Assembly (NCBI GenBank): GCA_016718155.1
Contig: JADKEH010000010.1
Location: forward strand, 1 to 64,000
Direction: 5' to 3'
DNA from: Candidatus Rhodoferax randersensis
GTDB taxonomy: Bacteria > Pseudomonadota > Gammaproteobacteria > Burkholderiales > Burkholderiaceae_C
DNA: 64,000 nt
In this document: one piece after another, positions 20,337-29,757 of the stretch
Position numbering within the stretch: position 1 is the stretch's first letter
Layout of the letters: each line of letters begins with the position of its first letter
Program-made: the position numbers and the translations under genes
The notes under the pieces: generated by a model
The model's input: only the letters and a program-made list of their open reading frames with translations
Told to the model about the DNA's origin: nothing
The model's database searches: none

Positions 20337-23300
20337 CTATTGGATGCGGGCGATGTGACCTGCGTGCACCGCCGTCAACAACTCTGCTTTGAGCTTGGCA
20401 ACGTAGGTGTCCACATCGGCTTCGGTTTCCAGATAGGTCTTGCTGGAGAGTTCCGCCGCGCGAATGACCTTGGTGGTTTTGGCAGGCGGTGGCGGCACAT
20501 TCGGCCCCCCGGTTTGAAGTGGCTTGGTGGAGTCGCCAGGTTCAGCCATATGGGCGGGTTTGGCTGCCGCGGATGCCACAGCGGCTTCGATCAAGGTGAT
20601 GGCTTCGTCCATGGCATCGCCACCCTGCCCTTGCAGGTACAGGATCTGGGCAATGCTGGTTTGGCTGGCCACGCGGGTTTTGAGGTCTTGCAGCAGGCGC
20701 AGGGCCTTGTTGCTGGTGTCTGGCGTGGCAGCCGTGGCGGTGAGTTTGGCCTGCACTTCGGCGATCTTTTCGTCGATGGACAGCAGCGCGCGTTCGCGCT
20801 TTTCCTGGGCCAATTGTTCGTTGATGGTGGTGACGGTAGCCAGCAGGGGCTCGATGCGGTTGACCTTGCCATAGGGCTTGGGGTTGTCGCGGATCTGGAT
20901 GAGCTCGCTCAATGCGGCTGCGGCCTGGGGCACCTTGTTTAAGGCTTCGCGGTTGTCCGTGAACGCGCGCAGGCCGTCGAGCAGTTTGCGCCAGGCGGTG
21001 ATTTGCGTTTTGTAGAAGTTGACCAGGTCGTGAATGTCCTCAGCAGCATCCAGCCAGTCGTCTTTGGCGGACAGCAGGGCTTCAATGAAGGAAAAGCTGT
21101 CGCGCATGGCCAGTTGCTGGGCGATGCGGGCAAGCGCCGCGTCAATGTCGGCCTTGCCGGGGTGGTGGGCGGTGCTGGCTGTGAACGTGAAGCCTTTCAG
21201 GTCCGTCTGCCATTCGCCAAAGCGGGCGCGGAAGTCGGCCACCAGGGCGTCTTCTTCCTCGCGGCCGAGTTTTTGGAAAAGGTCCTTGTACAGCTCGCGG
21301 GCACGCTTGAGGCTGTTGGCATCGGCCACTTTGCGCTTGAGGATGGACACCTGCTTGAAGCGGGCGGTCTTGGTCAGGGGCTCTACCGCAGCGGCGGGGT
21401 CCAGGTCGGAGCCTTCGAGCATGAGTTTGATTTCACCGGCCATGAACAGGCGGGCGATCAGCAGCACGGTTTCCCACTCGGGCTTCCAACCCCAGGGGAT
21501 GCCGGCAAAGCGGTCCACCACGTCGGACAGCAGCACGCGGGTGTGGCTGGCGGCATGGTGGAGGTAATCGCGCATTTCCTTGACGGCCAGTGCGTTGCCC
21601 TCTTCGCCATTCAAGCTCAAGCCGGGCGTGCTGACATTGTCGGCAGTGAGCACGGCTTTGATTTCGGCCAGCGGATCGGCGTTCGCATCTTGAGGTAGGT
21701 CAGCTTGCTGTAGGTGTTGGTCACCAGGTAGTTGAGCAACTCGTCCAGCACCTTGTCTGGCCCTGCGGCTTTGATCTGCACGGATTGGCCCAGCGCATAG
21801 AAGTCGCCCATTGCGATGAGTGTGGACAGTTGGTGCACCAGGCGCTGGCGGCGTTCGCGGTTTTCGTCTTTGCGGTCGGCCAGGATGCGCTTGAGCGATG
21901 GCGTGGCCTGGTCGGCCTTGGGGCTGACGATGTATTTTTCGATCTGCTGGTACAGGGCCAGCTCAATGTCCAAACGCTCGCCCTCGGCCAGACGAACAAT
22001 GGCGCGGCCATTGCCTTCGCTGCTGCGCAGGATGCATTTGGCGCTTTGCAGCTTTTCATAGTCGTCACCCAGCGGGGTGAGCACTTCAAAGCTGAGCGCA
22101 TGGCTGGCTTGCCGCCACGGGGCACCGTCGAGCAGGCGGTTGAATTCGTAGTCGGCCTTGGTGTCGCGGTGGCGCACCTTGGTGAGGTTGTTGAAGATTT
22201 CGTCGTAAATCAGCTCGGCCAGCAGGCGGGACTTTTCTGCGGAGGAGACTTCGACGTGGCCGATCTCGCGGGCGACATCGCGCTCTTCATTGGTCAGGAA
22301 GAACCACAGGTCGCCATTGCGGCTGACCAGGCGCTGCTGCTCCAGCCTAGCCAGGCTCTCCTGGATCTTGCGTCGCAGGGCCAGTTTGTCGGCATCGATC
22401 TGGTCAATGCACAGCGTGGCCAGGTTGTCGATGTTGGGCTTGACGATGTCGGGGATGTACCGGATCAGGAACATGGCCTTGAGCAGCAGGCTGTCGTAGG
22501 GCTGCAGCAAGGGGTTTTGCGGTGCCTCGTCGATGGAGCGCTTGGCCATGCCGTCGATGAAGCTCTCGATGGACGGATAGAAGTCGTACAGGGGCACCAG
22601 CACATCGGTGCTGTGGTTTGCGTTGCGCACAGCGGCGGACTGGAATGCATCCAGCAAAGAGCGCTCACCGCGCGACAGGTGCTTGCCGGTAGCACCGACT
22701 TTGCGGATGGACTCGAATATCTTTTGAAGCAGCGTGAACTGGTAGGGGGCGAACGGGTACACCGCGACGAACTCGGCGGCGTCTTTGTAGGCACGCAGGC
22801 TGACGGAGTTGCCAACAAAGCTAAGCTGGTTGTTGATGATGTCGCTCTTGCCCGCGAACACATCGCGCAAGGTCACATGGGCATCCTCAGTCTTGGCCAA
22901 CAGGCGTTCACCGATGACTTCATCGGTATTGCTGCTGGCCAGGGACAAGCGGGTGTGGAAGCGGCCTTGAATTTTGGAGAAGTCTTGGCTCTTGGCCTTG
23001 TTGGCCTCGCCAATGGCGGCGTCAATGTCTTCCTGGCTGGTGACGATGACCCAGGCGCGGCCCCGGCACTGGGTGCCTAGTTGCTCAGTGATGGTTTGCA
23101 GGCTGAGCATGAGCTGGGAATTGGCGCCGATAAACTGCCCCACCTCGTCCACCAGAAAGATCACTTTGTGATTGGTAGGCTTGGTGGACAGGTAGTCATT
23201 GACAACCTTGGCAAAACCTTCAATGTTGATGCGGTAGTCGTCGCGGGCGCTGTCGAACCATTTGCCGGCGGAATCAGGGGACATTTTGAGGGCTTGGGCC

Positions 23301-23962
23301 AACGCGACCACGATGTCATCACGCAAAAAGTCCACCGCGTCGCGTTCCTTTTCCCAGGTGCTGCCATTGGATTGGGCGAATGCTGCCTTAAAGGAATCCA
23401 ACGCACCTTTGGATACCAAGTGGCGCTCCATGTCGGCAATGTGCGGTGCATCACCGGAGTAGCCCAGCTTTTCATTGAAGACGCGAAGGAACACTTGCAG
23501 GATGGCGTCACGGTCGGTCTTGCTGTCGGCCTTGGCGTCGATGTTGAAAAGGATGACATCGGCGGTGCCTGAGACTGCACGCTGCACGTCGGCCAGCAGC
23601 ATGGCGTCTTTGATCTTTTGGTGGTCGAAGAATTGCGCGGCCCGGCGCTTTTCACCCGTGGCGGGGTTGGACGCTTCGATGTTCTCCAGCAGGTACGAAA
23701 GGATCTTGATGAAGTGCGACTTACCCGAGCCAAAGAAGCCAGACACCCACACGCCCATGCGGTCAGTGATGGCCGCATCATGCGGGCGATCCATGGCAGC
23801 GAGGTAGGCGTCAAAGAACTTGCGCAGGTATTCGCTGATCTGCTTGGTGACGACGTACTCTTCAAGCTCTTGCCACACGCTGGCGGCGTCCATCTGGTCG
23901 GCTTTGATGACACCGTTGATGGGGCGGTCGATGGGTTTGACGAAAAGTTGGCTGATGTTCAT
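20337..23962 (-). pseudogene. brxC: BrxC, large BREX ATPase, one frameshift
   Basis: BrxC is a roughly 1200-residue P-loop ATPase central to type 1 BREX. The first 760 residues are continuous from 23962 (MNISQLFVKPIDRPINGVIK). Walker A GFFGSGKS is at 75-82, and FLVDEVGQFIG is a Walker B-like motif. Near 21688 the frame changes: the amino acids continue as DANADPLAEIKAVLTADNV and run to a stop at 20337. A single-base indel explains the break. The C-terminal part (about 440 residues) is helical and coiled-coil-rich, then a Pro/Lys linker and a final RAAELSSKTYLETEADVDTYVAKL block typical of the family. The stop lies just before repeat copy 2. Confidence 0.93.
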
Positions 23963-24007
23963 TTCTTACTTGTCCCCGGTGTCTGTCGAGTTCAATGGCG
24001 TGATGGC

Positions 24008-24595
24008 TCAGGTGGTCTCTGGAACCAGACGAAATGCGCGGTAGTAGTGGTCTTCTGCCAGGGTGTTAAACAAGCGCAGTGAGTGGCCGTCGTAGCGCCC
24101 GGGGAAGAACATCAGCAGCGGCGTTTTTCCCATGATTGGGTGCAAGGCCGAGAGCAGCGTGTGCGTGCGCAGCATGGGGTAAACGGCTCCAACACCGGTT
24201 AGGACCAACAGGTCGAGATTGGCGATGTCATGTTGAGCAGCAATTTTCTGGGCAATCTTGTCTTCTTTGAGCACCGAGCGTAAAGCAGACAAGGTGCTCT
24301 CGTCACCCTTGTTTTTTTGCATCTCCATGGCTTTGTCCAGCAGATTGCGCTCTTCGAGCAAGCTGGTTACCAGCTGCAGCAAATCAATGGTGTCTGCACG
24401 CAAGGCGGGCACTTGCTTGGCCAACGCTGGCAACACGGTGCCGAAGACAAAGCTGCGCATATCGAGCTCACGGTCAGGTGGATAGTCAAAGATCCAGAAA
24501 CCGATTTCGTTACCCAGGCCTTTGCTGTCCAAGAAATCACGGGATGTGATGCGCGGCAGGATTTGGTTGAGACGCTCGTCAAAGCTGAGATTCAT
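24008..24595 (-). CDS. brxB: BrxB, DUF1788 protein of BREX
   Basis: Intact 195-residue protein (start MNLSFDERLNQILPRITS at 24595) matching the BrxB/DUF1788 family: GNEIGFWIFDYPPDRELDMR near the start and LLVLTGVGAVYPMLRTHTLLSALHPIMGKTPLLMFFPGRYDG near the end. BrxB is an essential component in studied type 1 systems, with unclear biochemistry. Its ATG overlaps the brxA stop as ATGA (24592-24595), so translation is coupled. brxC begins 45 bases downstream. No membrane segment. Confidence 0.95.
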   Translation of the reverse strand: MNLSFDERLNQILPRITSRDFLDSKGLGNEIGFWIFDYPPDRELDMRSFVFGTVLPALAKQVPALRADTIDLLQLVTSLLEERNLLDKAMEMQKNKGDESTLSALRSVLKEDKIAQKIAAQHDIANLDLLVLTGVGAVYPMLRTHTLLSALHPIMGKTPLLMFFPGRYDGHSLRLFNTLAEDHYYRAFRLVPETT

Positions 24596-25242
24596 CGCAC
24601 ACGCTCCAAACAATCAAGAACATAGGTTTCATCATGGGCACGCAAGTAGTGCCGCACGTCAGGATGCAAAAATTGGGGTGTCAATTTCATCGAATGGGCG
24701 CTTTCCAGGTACTTGGCTTCGGCCAGGATACGGACAATGACTTGAAACAGTTTGGCTTTGGTGGAGTCGGACCACGCTGCGACGGCGGGGTCATGGTGTG
24801 TGCACTCAGTCAGAAAATCTTGCCAGTCAGCTGGCGACAAGGGCAGGCTCCAGTCGGCGCTGGCGGTGCGGCTAGACACGCAGCATGAAGTCGCCAAGCA
24901 ACTGGCTGTGCTTGATGGCTGCGGCCAACAGCAATTGAATGACAACTTCGCCCCTCACGCGGCCATCATCTCCCAAGCCTGAGCATCCAGGGTGGTCAGG
25001 CGACGTCTGCGAAGAGCCTGGCCTGCCGGCGGGCGGTGGCTGGCGTCTTTTTGCAGGATGTTTTTGAACCACGATGGCCTGGTCTGTTACCACGCGGCCT
25101 CGTTGGGCGAACCGCAAGGAGCCCCCCTTTAGAGGGCAAGGTCTTGATGCGGGGCGGGGTGCCGTTGCTCTCCGAGCAGAGAGTTGCCCGGCGGCGGGGT
25201 CGCAGACGAACCTGCCGAAATTTCGGCGTTGTAGAGGGGCAT
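24592..25242 (-). pseudogene. brxA: BrxA (DUF1819), several frameshifts
   Basis: BrxA is a small DNA-binding BREX protein of about 200 residues. Start MPLYNAEISAG (25242) is typical. The frame is then lost. Family pieces appear in successive frames: SPATARRQARL-like KTPATARRQARLF (about 25030), TLDAQAWEMMA (about 24985), VIQLLLAAAIKHSQLLGDFMLRV (about 24945-24875) and the intact C-terminal SPADWQDFLTECTHHDPAVAAW...YVLDCLERVR (about 24850-24592). At least four indels are needed to rebuild it, more than in any other BREX gene here. The corrected length would be about 215 residues. It lies first in the operon, 47 bases after the WYL regulator. Confidence 0.85.
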
Positions 25243-25288
25243 GGTGTGGGATTCTGAGGCGGCGATCTCGGTTGAGGGCAATTGCCTG

Positions 25289-26251
25289 TCAAATGTATCG
25301 CCCCGCCGCGTCGTGCAAACCCTTGCGAACCCGCGCCCGCAACCCAGCAGGCGCCAGCACCTGCACATCCGCCCCAAACCGCATGATGTCGCCAATCAAC
25401 TCCCGGTCGTCCGAATACGGAAACGACAGCAAATAGCTGCCGTCCGCATCAAAGGAGCTTTCTTGCAAGGGGTGCCAGCTTTCCCCCGCCACCCAGCGCG
25501 CCCGCTCTGGCGTGAACTTGAGTTTGGCCCAGGCTTGCGCGGCGCCACTGAAGATGCCGTAACCCGTGCCAAGGGCTTGGTCGATGTTCTTGGCCGATAC
25601 CTCTTTGGCCGATGCGTCCAGCACTTCCAGTCTGGAAATCGCATCAATGCTGAAGCTGCGCACGTCGTCGCGCAGGTGGCACCAGGCGTCCAGGTACCAG
25701 TTGTCGCGGTAATGCACCAAACGCTGGGGGGACACATCACGCTCGGTGGTGATGCCGTTTTGGCGATTGAGGTGCCAGATCTTGAGGCGCTTTCGCGCCA
25801 TCGTGGCCGCCGCCACAATCTCAAATGACTTGGCGATGACCATGCGCTTGCCGGCATGCACGATGCGAATGCGTTTGGCCACATCCTGGCTGGCCAAGCC
25901 ATGTTTGTCCATCAGGTGGGACAGGCGGTCTTGCAGGGGGCGCAGCTTGTTGCCCAGCAAGCCCGGCTCCAACTGTTCCAGCAACTGCTGCACGGTCACC
26001 AGGGCCAGTATTTCTTGCTGGCTGAACCACAGGCCCGGCAACTCGCTGTCGGTGTGGCCCTGCTCCAGGGTGTAGCCACCCAGGTCCCGGTTGAACAGTA
26101 TGGGCACATGCAGTTGGTCGCGCAGCTTGGCGATGTCGCGCTTGAGGGTGGCGCGGGATACTTCTTGCGCGGCCATCAGGTCTTCGGCCGATACGGCACG
26201 GCGGCCGCTTAGCAAGCTCTTGTACCTGTAGAGCCGGACAACTTCACTCAT
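25289..26251 (-). CDS. WYL-domain transcriptional regulator, probably BREX-associated (BrxR-like)
   Basis: A 320-residue DNA-binding protein. The N-terminal winged helix-turn-helix (VSRATLKRDIAKLRDQLHVPILFNRDLGGYTL, about 30-64) is followed by a WYL ligand-sensing domain (RLVHYRDNWYLDAWCHLRDDVRSFSIDAISRLEVLD, about 173-210) and a WCX-type C-terminal extension (FPYSDDRELIGDIMRFGADVQVLAPAGLRARV). BrxR/CapW-type repressors with this architecture sit upstream of BREX and CBASS loci. Position, strand and order here (regulator, brxA, brxB...) match that pattern, so repression of the BREX operon is inferred. The frame is intact. No operator could be picked out with confidence. Confidence 0.85.
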   Translation of the reverse strand: MSEVVRLYRYKSLLSGRRAVSAEDLMAAQEVSRATLKRDIAKLRDQLHVPILFNRDLGGYTLEQGHTDSELPGLWFSQQEILALVTVQQLLEQLEPGLLGNKLRPLQDRLSHLMDKHGLASQDVAKRIRIVHAGKRMVIAKSFEIVAAATMARKRLKIWHLNRQNGITTERDVSPQRLVHYRDNWYLDAWCHLRDDVRSFSIDAISRLEVLDASAKEVSAKNIDQALGTGYGIFSGAAQAWAKLKFTPERARWVAGESWHPLQESSFDADGSYLLSFPYSDDRELIGDIMRFGADVQVLAPAGLRARVRKGLHDAAGRYI

Positions 26252-26405
26252 GTCTGCTTCCCCTGCCTTGCTTTCGTTTGGTTACATCTTAGGTGATGGC
26301 TGTCGCCGGACTGATGGTTATCGCCCCTGGTGGCTGGGTGTTTACCCGTCTTTGAGACGACCATTTGAACCGAGTTTGACGATCATCAAGCTCACCACAC
26401 CATGC

Positions 26406-27392
26406 TCAGTACCCCGCCTTGCGTTCCCGCCACCACTTGGTTGCGTACCCTGCCGCAAACATCTGGCCGGGCTCGGGCGTCCATATTCGGTTGAAGGGCG
26501 TGTTCAGCGCGAGGCGGACGAACTCTTCCGTGGTAGCGCGCGAGCGGTAGTAGTCGGCAATGCGGTGGTCGGTGGGCGTCCAGGATGCGCTGGGTTCGCG
26601 CCCGGGCCGGCCCGACCGATGAAAGCCAACTACTGCGTCTGGCCCCAGGTAGCGCTCTTGCCCAGCGGCGAGCAGCAGGGTGCAGGCGCTGTCGCACTCC
26701 TCCAGGCTGACGGTGTCCATGCGGTGGGCCTCGATCAACCGGGCCATGGCCAGACCCTCCACCACGTAGCCGCCAGCGCTCTCGATCTGAACCAGCGTGA
26801 GCCTGGGCTTGGCAAGAATGGCCTGCTCCAGCGCCTTGTAGCTGCCAAAGCCCAGCTCGCCGCGCACCACGATCCGGCCCAGATCGGGGATACGCATCAC
26901 GTCGGCCACGGTCACTTCGTACCGGACGGACTCCCACCACCCCTGCAGCCACTCGTCGGCCAGCAGCAGCGGAAAGGACATCAGGTTGGGCAGCAGCATC
27001 AGGCTGCCCACAAACGCCAGGAACGAGACAACCAGGTTGTGCCCCTCGCGTTGACGACGCAGGGCGCAACGCATGACGGCGATGCACCACCCTGCACACA
27101 TCAGGGCCAGGCTGGCAATGAGCAGCAGCACGAGCCACTGGCGCAGCAAGTACTTGCCGGTGTAGTCGGCGTCATGGGTCAGAGTCTGCAGCGCAAACAG
27201 CACAACAAAGGTCCAGCAGACCAGCGCCGCCCCGCCGGTGACAACGGTTTGCGCCAGCCCGTCCTTGCCGCCAAGAAAGCGCCAGGCTGCACGCACGCAG
27301 CGGATGTGAATCGGATCGTGCGCTGGCGGCGGCGCCACCACACGCCTGGTGGCAACTGGCGGAGCCGGTCGCGCTGGTGTGTGCTCCATCAA
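26406..27392 (-). CDS. Membrane protein with ClpP/crotonase-like serine protease domain
   Basis: Up to 328 residues. A proline-rich N-terminus is followed by two to three transmembrane helices (VVTGGAALVCWTFVVLFALQTL; LLRQWLVLLLIASLALMCAGWCI; VVSFLAFVGSLMLLPNLMSF) and a soluble ClpP-fold domain. In that domain the first motif is VQIESAGGYVVEGLAMARLI and the probable nucleophile Ser lies in ECDSACTLLLAAG, with GFHRSGRPG behind it. The arrangement is like predicted periplasmic ClpP-like proteins (COG3904 type, from memory). The 5' end overlaps another frame (27172-27813) that looks like its true N-terminal part, so a frameshift near 27390 is likely. The start could be TTG at 27392 or ATG three bases later. 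Confidence 0.65.
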   Translation of the reverse strand: MMEHTPARPAPPVATRRVVAPPPAHDPIHIRCVRAAWRFLGGKDGLAQTVVTGGAALVCWTFVVLFALQTLTHDADYTGKYLLRQWLVLLLIASLALMCAGWCIAVMRCALRRQREGHNLVVSFLAFVGSLMLLPNLMSFPLLLADEWLQGWWESVRYEVTVADVMRIPDLGRIVVRGELGFGSYKALEQAILAKPRLTLVQIESAGGYVVEGLAMARLIEAHRMDTVSLEECDSACTLLLAAGQERYLGPDAVVGFHRSGRPGREPSASWTPTDHRIADYYRSRATTEEFVRLALNTPFNRIWTPEPGQMFAAGYATKWWRERKAGY

Positions 27393-27813
27393 ATGCAGGT
27401 GGTGGGTGGTGGTGCTGGTCGTGGTCGCCAGCTTGCGCGGCGCGTTCCGGCTCTGCCGCTTGCACTGGTGGCGGCATCATCGCCGGCGCCGGGAATACTT
27501 CGCGCTTGCGGCGGGCGGGGTAGAAGACGGTTCTCTCCAGCCAGGCCAGAAGCAGCAAGCCGTCCTGGCTGCCGATGCGTTGCAACTCGCTGACGAGGGC
27601 GGCTTCGTTGAAGTGGTAACGCGCTCGGCTGTCGAGCTTTTTGAAGCCGCTGGGGTACTGCCCTTGCAGTTGTACATCGCTGCGCAGGCCGGGCAGGACC
27701 TTGCGAATCTCCTTCGAGGCGATCCAGTGGTGGCGGCCGTTGACCTCGCAGACTTCGATCTGCGAGCCCTTGTACCTGGCCGACCAGAGGCGCAGCGCGC
27801 TGGGGTGAGTCAT
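27172..27813 (-). CDS. Hypothetical protein, likely N-terminal module of the ClpP-like gene
   Basis: The frame begins MTHPSALRLWSARYKGSQIEV (27813). Residues 1-110 read as a folded basic domain (NGRHHWIASKEIRKVLPGLRSD, FNEAALVSELQRIGSQDGLLLLAWLERTVF). After about residue 135 it becomes a His/Pro/Ala-rich and then Cys/Arg-rich string. That string overlaps the membrane-protein frame and looks non-genuine. The simplest reading is one gene of about 460 residues (27813-26406) with an indel near 27390. Two overlapping genes cannot be ruled out. The bases 27814-28198 downstream of the next gene show no coding signal. Confidence 0.5.
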   Translation of the reverse strand: MTHPSALRLWSARYKGSQIEVCEVNGRHHWIASKEIRKVLPGLRSDVQLQGQYPSGFKKLDSRARYHFNEAALVSELQRIGSQDGLLLLAWLERTVFYPARRKREVFPAPAMMPPPVQAAEPERAAQAGDHDQHHHPPPAFDGAHTSATGSASCHQACGGAAASARSDSHPLRACSLALSWRQGRAGANRCHRRGGAGLLDLCCAVCAADSDP

Positions 27814-28198
27814 GTTGATTCGGACGAAGCTTGCGTCAGCGCGGTAAGCTCAGCTAGCGCGTGGCGGCGGCTTGTCCCAGTTGGGAAGCGGTGTAGTCAA
27901 AGCCCCATTGTTCTCGCAGCATGTCAGTTCCTTCGACTTGGTACCGGCATCGTCCGTCGATGCCGTAAGTGGACAGTTTGAAACGGGGCGGGCTCACGGG
28001 GTGAGCGCGGGCGCGGAGGTTTTCATGATCGTTTAGTCAGTGCTTTGGGCCTTGTGTTGGGCACCGCAGCAGCCTTCGTCGGGCCGCGCACCCGACCTTC
28101 GAGGCTCACCCGGTGAGCCTTCGAAGGCGGACGCAACAAGGACTAGGACTTGGGTTTCCACATCACAATGACAGCCTGGTTCCAGACCGACGTCGCCC
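27814..28198. other. Non-coding gap
   Basis: 385 bases between the ADP-ribosylglycohydrolase-like gene and the gene starting at 27813. No frame with a plausible product, no tRNA and no long repeat was found. A short inverted repeat (CTTCGAGGCTCACC / GGTGAGCCTTCGAAG, about 28095-28124) could act as a terminator for the gene ending at 28199, but it lacks an obvious T run. Confidence 0.4.
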
Positions 28199-29008
28199 CT
28201 ATTGAGGTATTGTGGGACGGTCATGCAATCCGGCCTCCGTCTGCCGCGCGGCATAAAGAGAAGTCACGACTGCGCGCATGTCGGGCGGCAAATACGCCCA
28301 AGCATGGTTTGCAATTTCGTCAGGAATCCCAAACCTTGCCTCGGCAATGCCACCCGCGATGGCCGCAATAGTGTCGCTATCGCCACCGATAGAGACAGCA
28401 TTTCTGATGGCATCCTCGAAGGAAATTGATTGCAAAGCGCAGACGATGGCTTGCGGTACTGAACCGGATGCACGCTCAGTGCGTCTGTAGGTCGGGCGAA
28501 TGTCATCGGGAGTCTGACTAAGGTCATAACCAAATCGCTGTGTCAACAACGCTGCAATTTCCGTCGGCGCCATGCCAAGCCTCGCCCAGAAGATGGCCAA
28601 CGCTACCGCTCTTGCAGATGCTACAGCTTCCGGATGATTGTGCGTAATGGCAGTTGCTGAATCTGCCCATTGGATGATTTCGTCCTCGGTCCCGGCCAGC
28701 AGGCCAACTGGTGAGATCCGCATGGCGGCGCCGTTACCCCAACTTCCGTAGGGTTGAGGGTTGCTTTCGAATATCCATTGAGCAAAACGCTGGCCCCAGC
28801 CACCGTTTTCAGCATAGCGTTGACACCAAGTTTGCAACGATGATGCGGGATGGGTCCCCTGAACAAGCGCATCGGCAACGGCCACCGTGCAGACCGTGTC
28901 ATCCGTAAACCTGGCTGCGGGATGGAAAAGTGGCTCAAACGCTTTGCTGCGGTGGTTCTTGAACTCGTACACTGACCCGATGATGTCGCCGACTATTGCA
29001 CCAAGCAT
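28199..29008 (-). CDS. ADP-ribosylglycohydrolase family protein (DraG-like)
   Basis: A 269-residue protein starting MLGAIVGDIIGSVYEFKNHR (29008). Enzymes of this family remove ADP-ribose from proteins or nucleic acids using two Mg2+ ions. The metal-binding motifs are present: GDIIGS near the start, FTDDT at about 36-40, and GGDSDTIAAIAGGIAEA near the C-terminus. THNHPEA is also typical. The length fits the family. It is a single intact gene between an IS30 fragment and a non-coding gap. It could reverse a toxin-type ADP-ribosylation, but no ADP-ribosyltransferase is seen nearby. Confidence 0.88.
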   Translation of the reverse strand: MLGAIVGDIIGSVYEFKNHRSKAFEPLFHPAARFTDDTVCTVAVADALVQGTHPASSLQTWCQRYAENGGWGQRFAQWIFESNPQPYGSWGNGAAMRISPVGLLAGTEDEIIQWADSATAITHNHPEAVASARAVALAIFWARLGMAPTEIAALLTQRFGYDLSQTPDDIRPTYRRTERASGSVPQAIVCALQSISFEDAIRNAVSIGGDSDTIAAIAGGIAEARFGIPDEIANHAWAYLPPDMRAVVTSLYAARQTEAGLHDRPTIPQ

Positions 29009-29159
29009 GGATTCATTCCCTTCGTTATGCCGCATGAATCAACGTCTGTCGCAGTTTGAACAGCTCAAGTTGGTCGGTGATGAGTTTGCCCGATTTCTGC
29101 CAGAGTTAGCATCCGTAATTGACGCAGCGCGTCCAAGCCGAAAAGGACTTGACCGGATC

Positions 29160-29399
29160 GAGGTCCCGCCGCCAGTGCGCGTGATATCTCTTCGCGTTCA
29201 GCTAAGGTCAGCGCCAATTGAGAACGGTGTCGCTCAGGTGGACGAATGCCACCGGTCTGAACCAAAAGATGCCAAGAGTCGATGAATGGTTGAGATCAAA
29301 CAACTGGGCAATCTGTTGAAGCGATTCACCTTGCTTCCAGCGCTCCCACATCAAAGCCTTCTGTCTCTCAGAGTAGTAAATCCTAGGTCTTTGTTTCAT
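29160..29399 (-). pseudogene. IS30-family transposase, 5' fragment
   Basis: N-terminal piece of an IS30-type transposase: MKQRPRIYYSERQKALMWERWKQGESLQQIAQLFDLNHSS from 29399, then a frameshift near 29270, then GGIRPPERHRSQLALTLAEREEISRALAAG in another frame. Similarity stops near 29165, so the catalytic DDE part is absent. A dead remnant of a mobile element next to the ADP-ribosylglycohydrolase-like gene. No matching right end was found. Confidence 0.75.
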
Positions 29400-29757
29400 C
29401 TGCAACACTCCTTCTGCTCATGCAGAATTCAATGTGCTGCATCGACCGGTTGGATCCAAGAGCGGGAGCCGACATTCGATCACACGGCCCACTGGGCTAC
29501 AGTAACCAAATGAACGGTCGGGAAACGCGAACGCGACGATCGCCAAATTTCGCCAGGATAGGCGACAGGTTTCTTAGGGATGGAAATGACTTCACCGTCT
29601 TGCGAAATTGGCGGAGAACCTCGACGCCTCGGGCCTTGCCGATTGATCGGGCATCGGCATCTTCGGGTGGAGTTCGGGTCTATCTCGTCGGATAAACTTG
29701 CTTCCCCGAAGATCCGCTGATCCACATCACATAGGCAGCGCAAACACACACCGCAGC
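29400..29757. other. Non-coding gap with possible IS30 left end
   Basis: 358 bases between the IS30 fragment and the cold-shock/DUF1294 gene. The part next to the transposase start (29400-29450) may include the former left terminal repeat, but its partner is missing. No convincing gene was seen in the rest. Confidence 0.35.

Noticed and set aside
21785..23080. A 431-codon plus-strand frame
   Set aside because: Antisense to brxC, which has strong homology on the other strand.
26250..27593. A 447-codon plus-strand frame
   Set aside because: Antisense to the ClpP-like membrane gene; His/Gln/Pro-rich with no motif.
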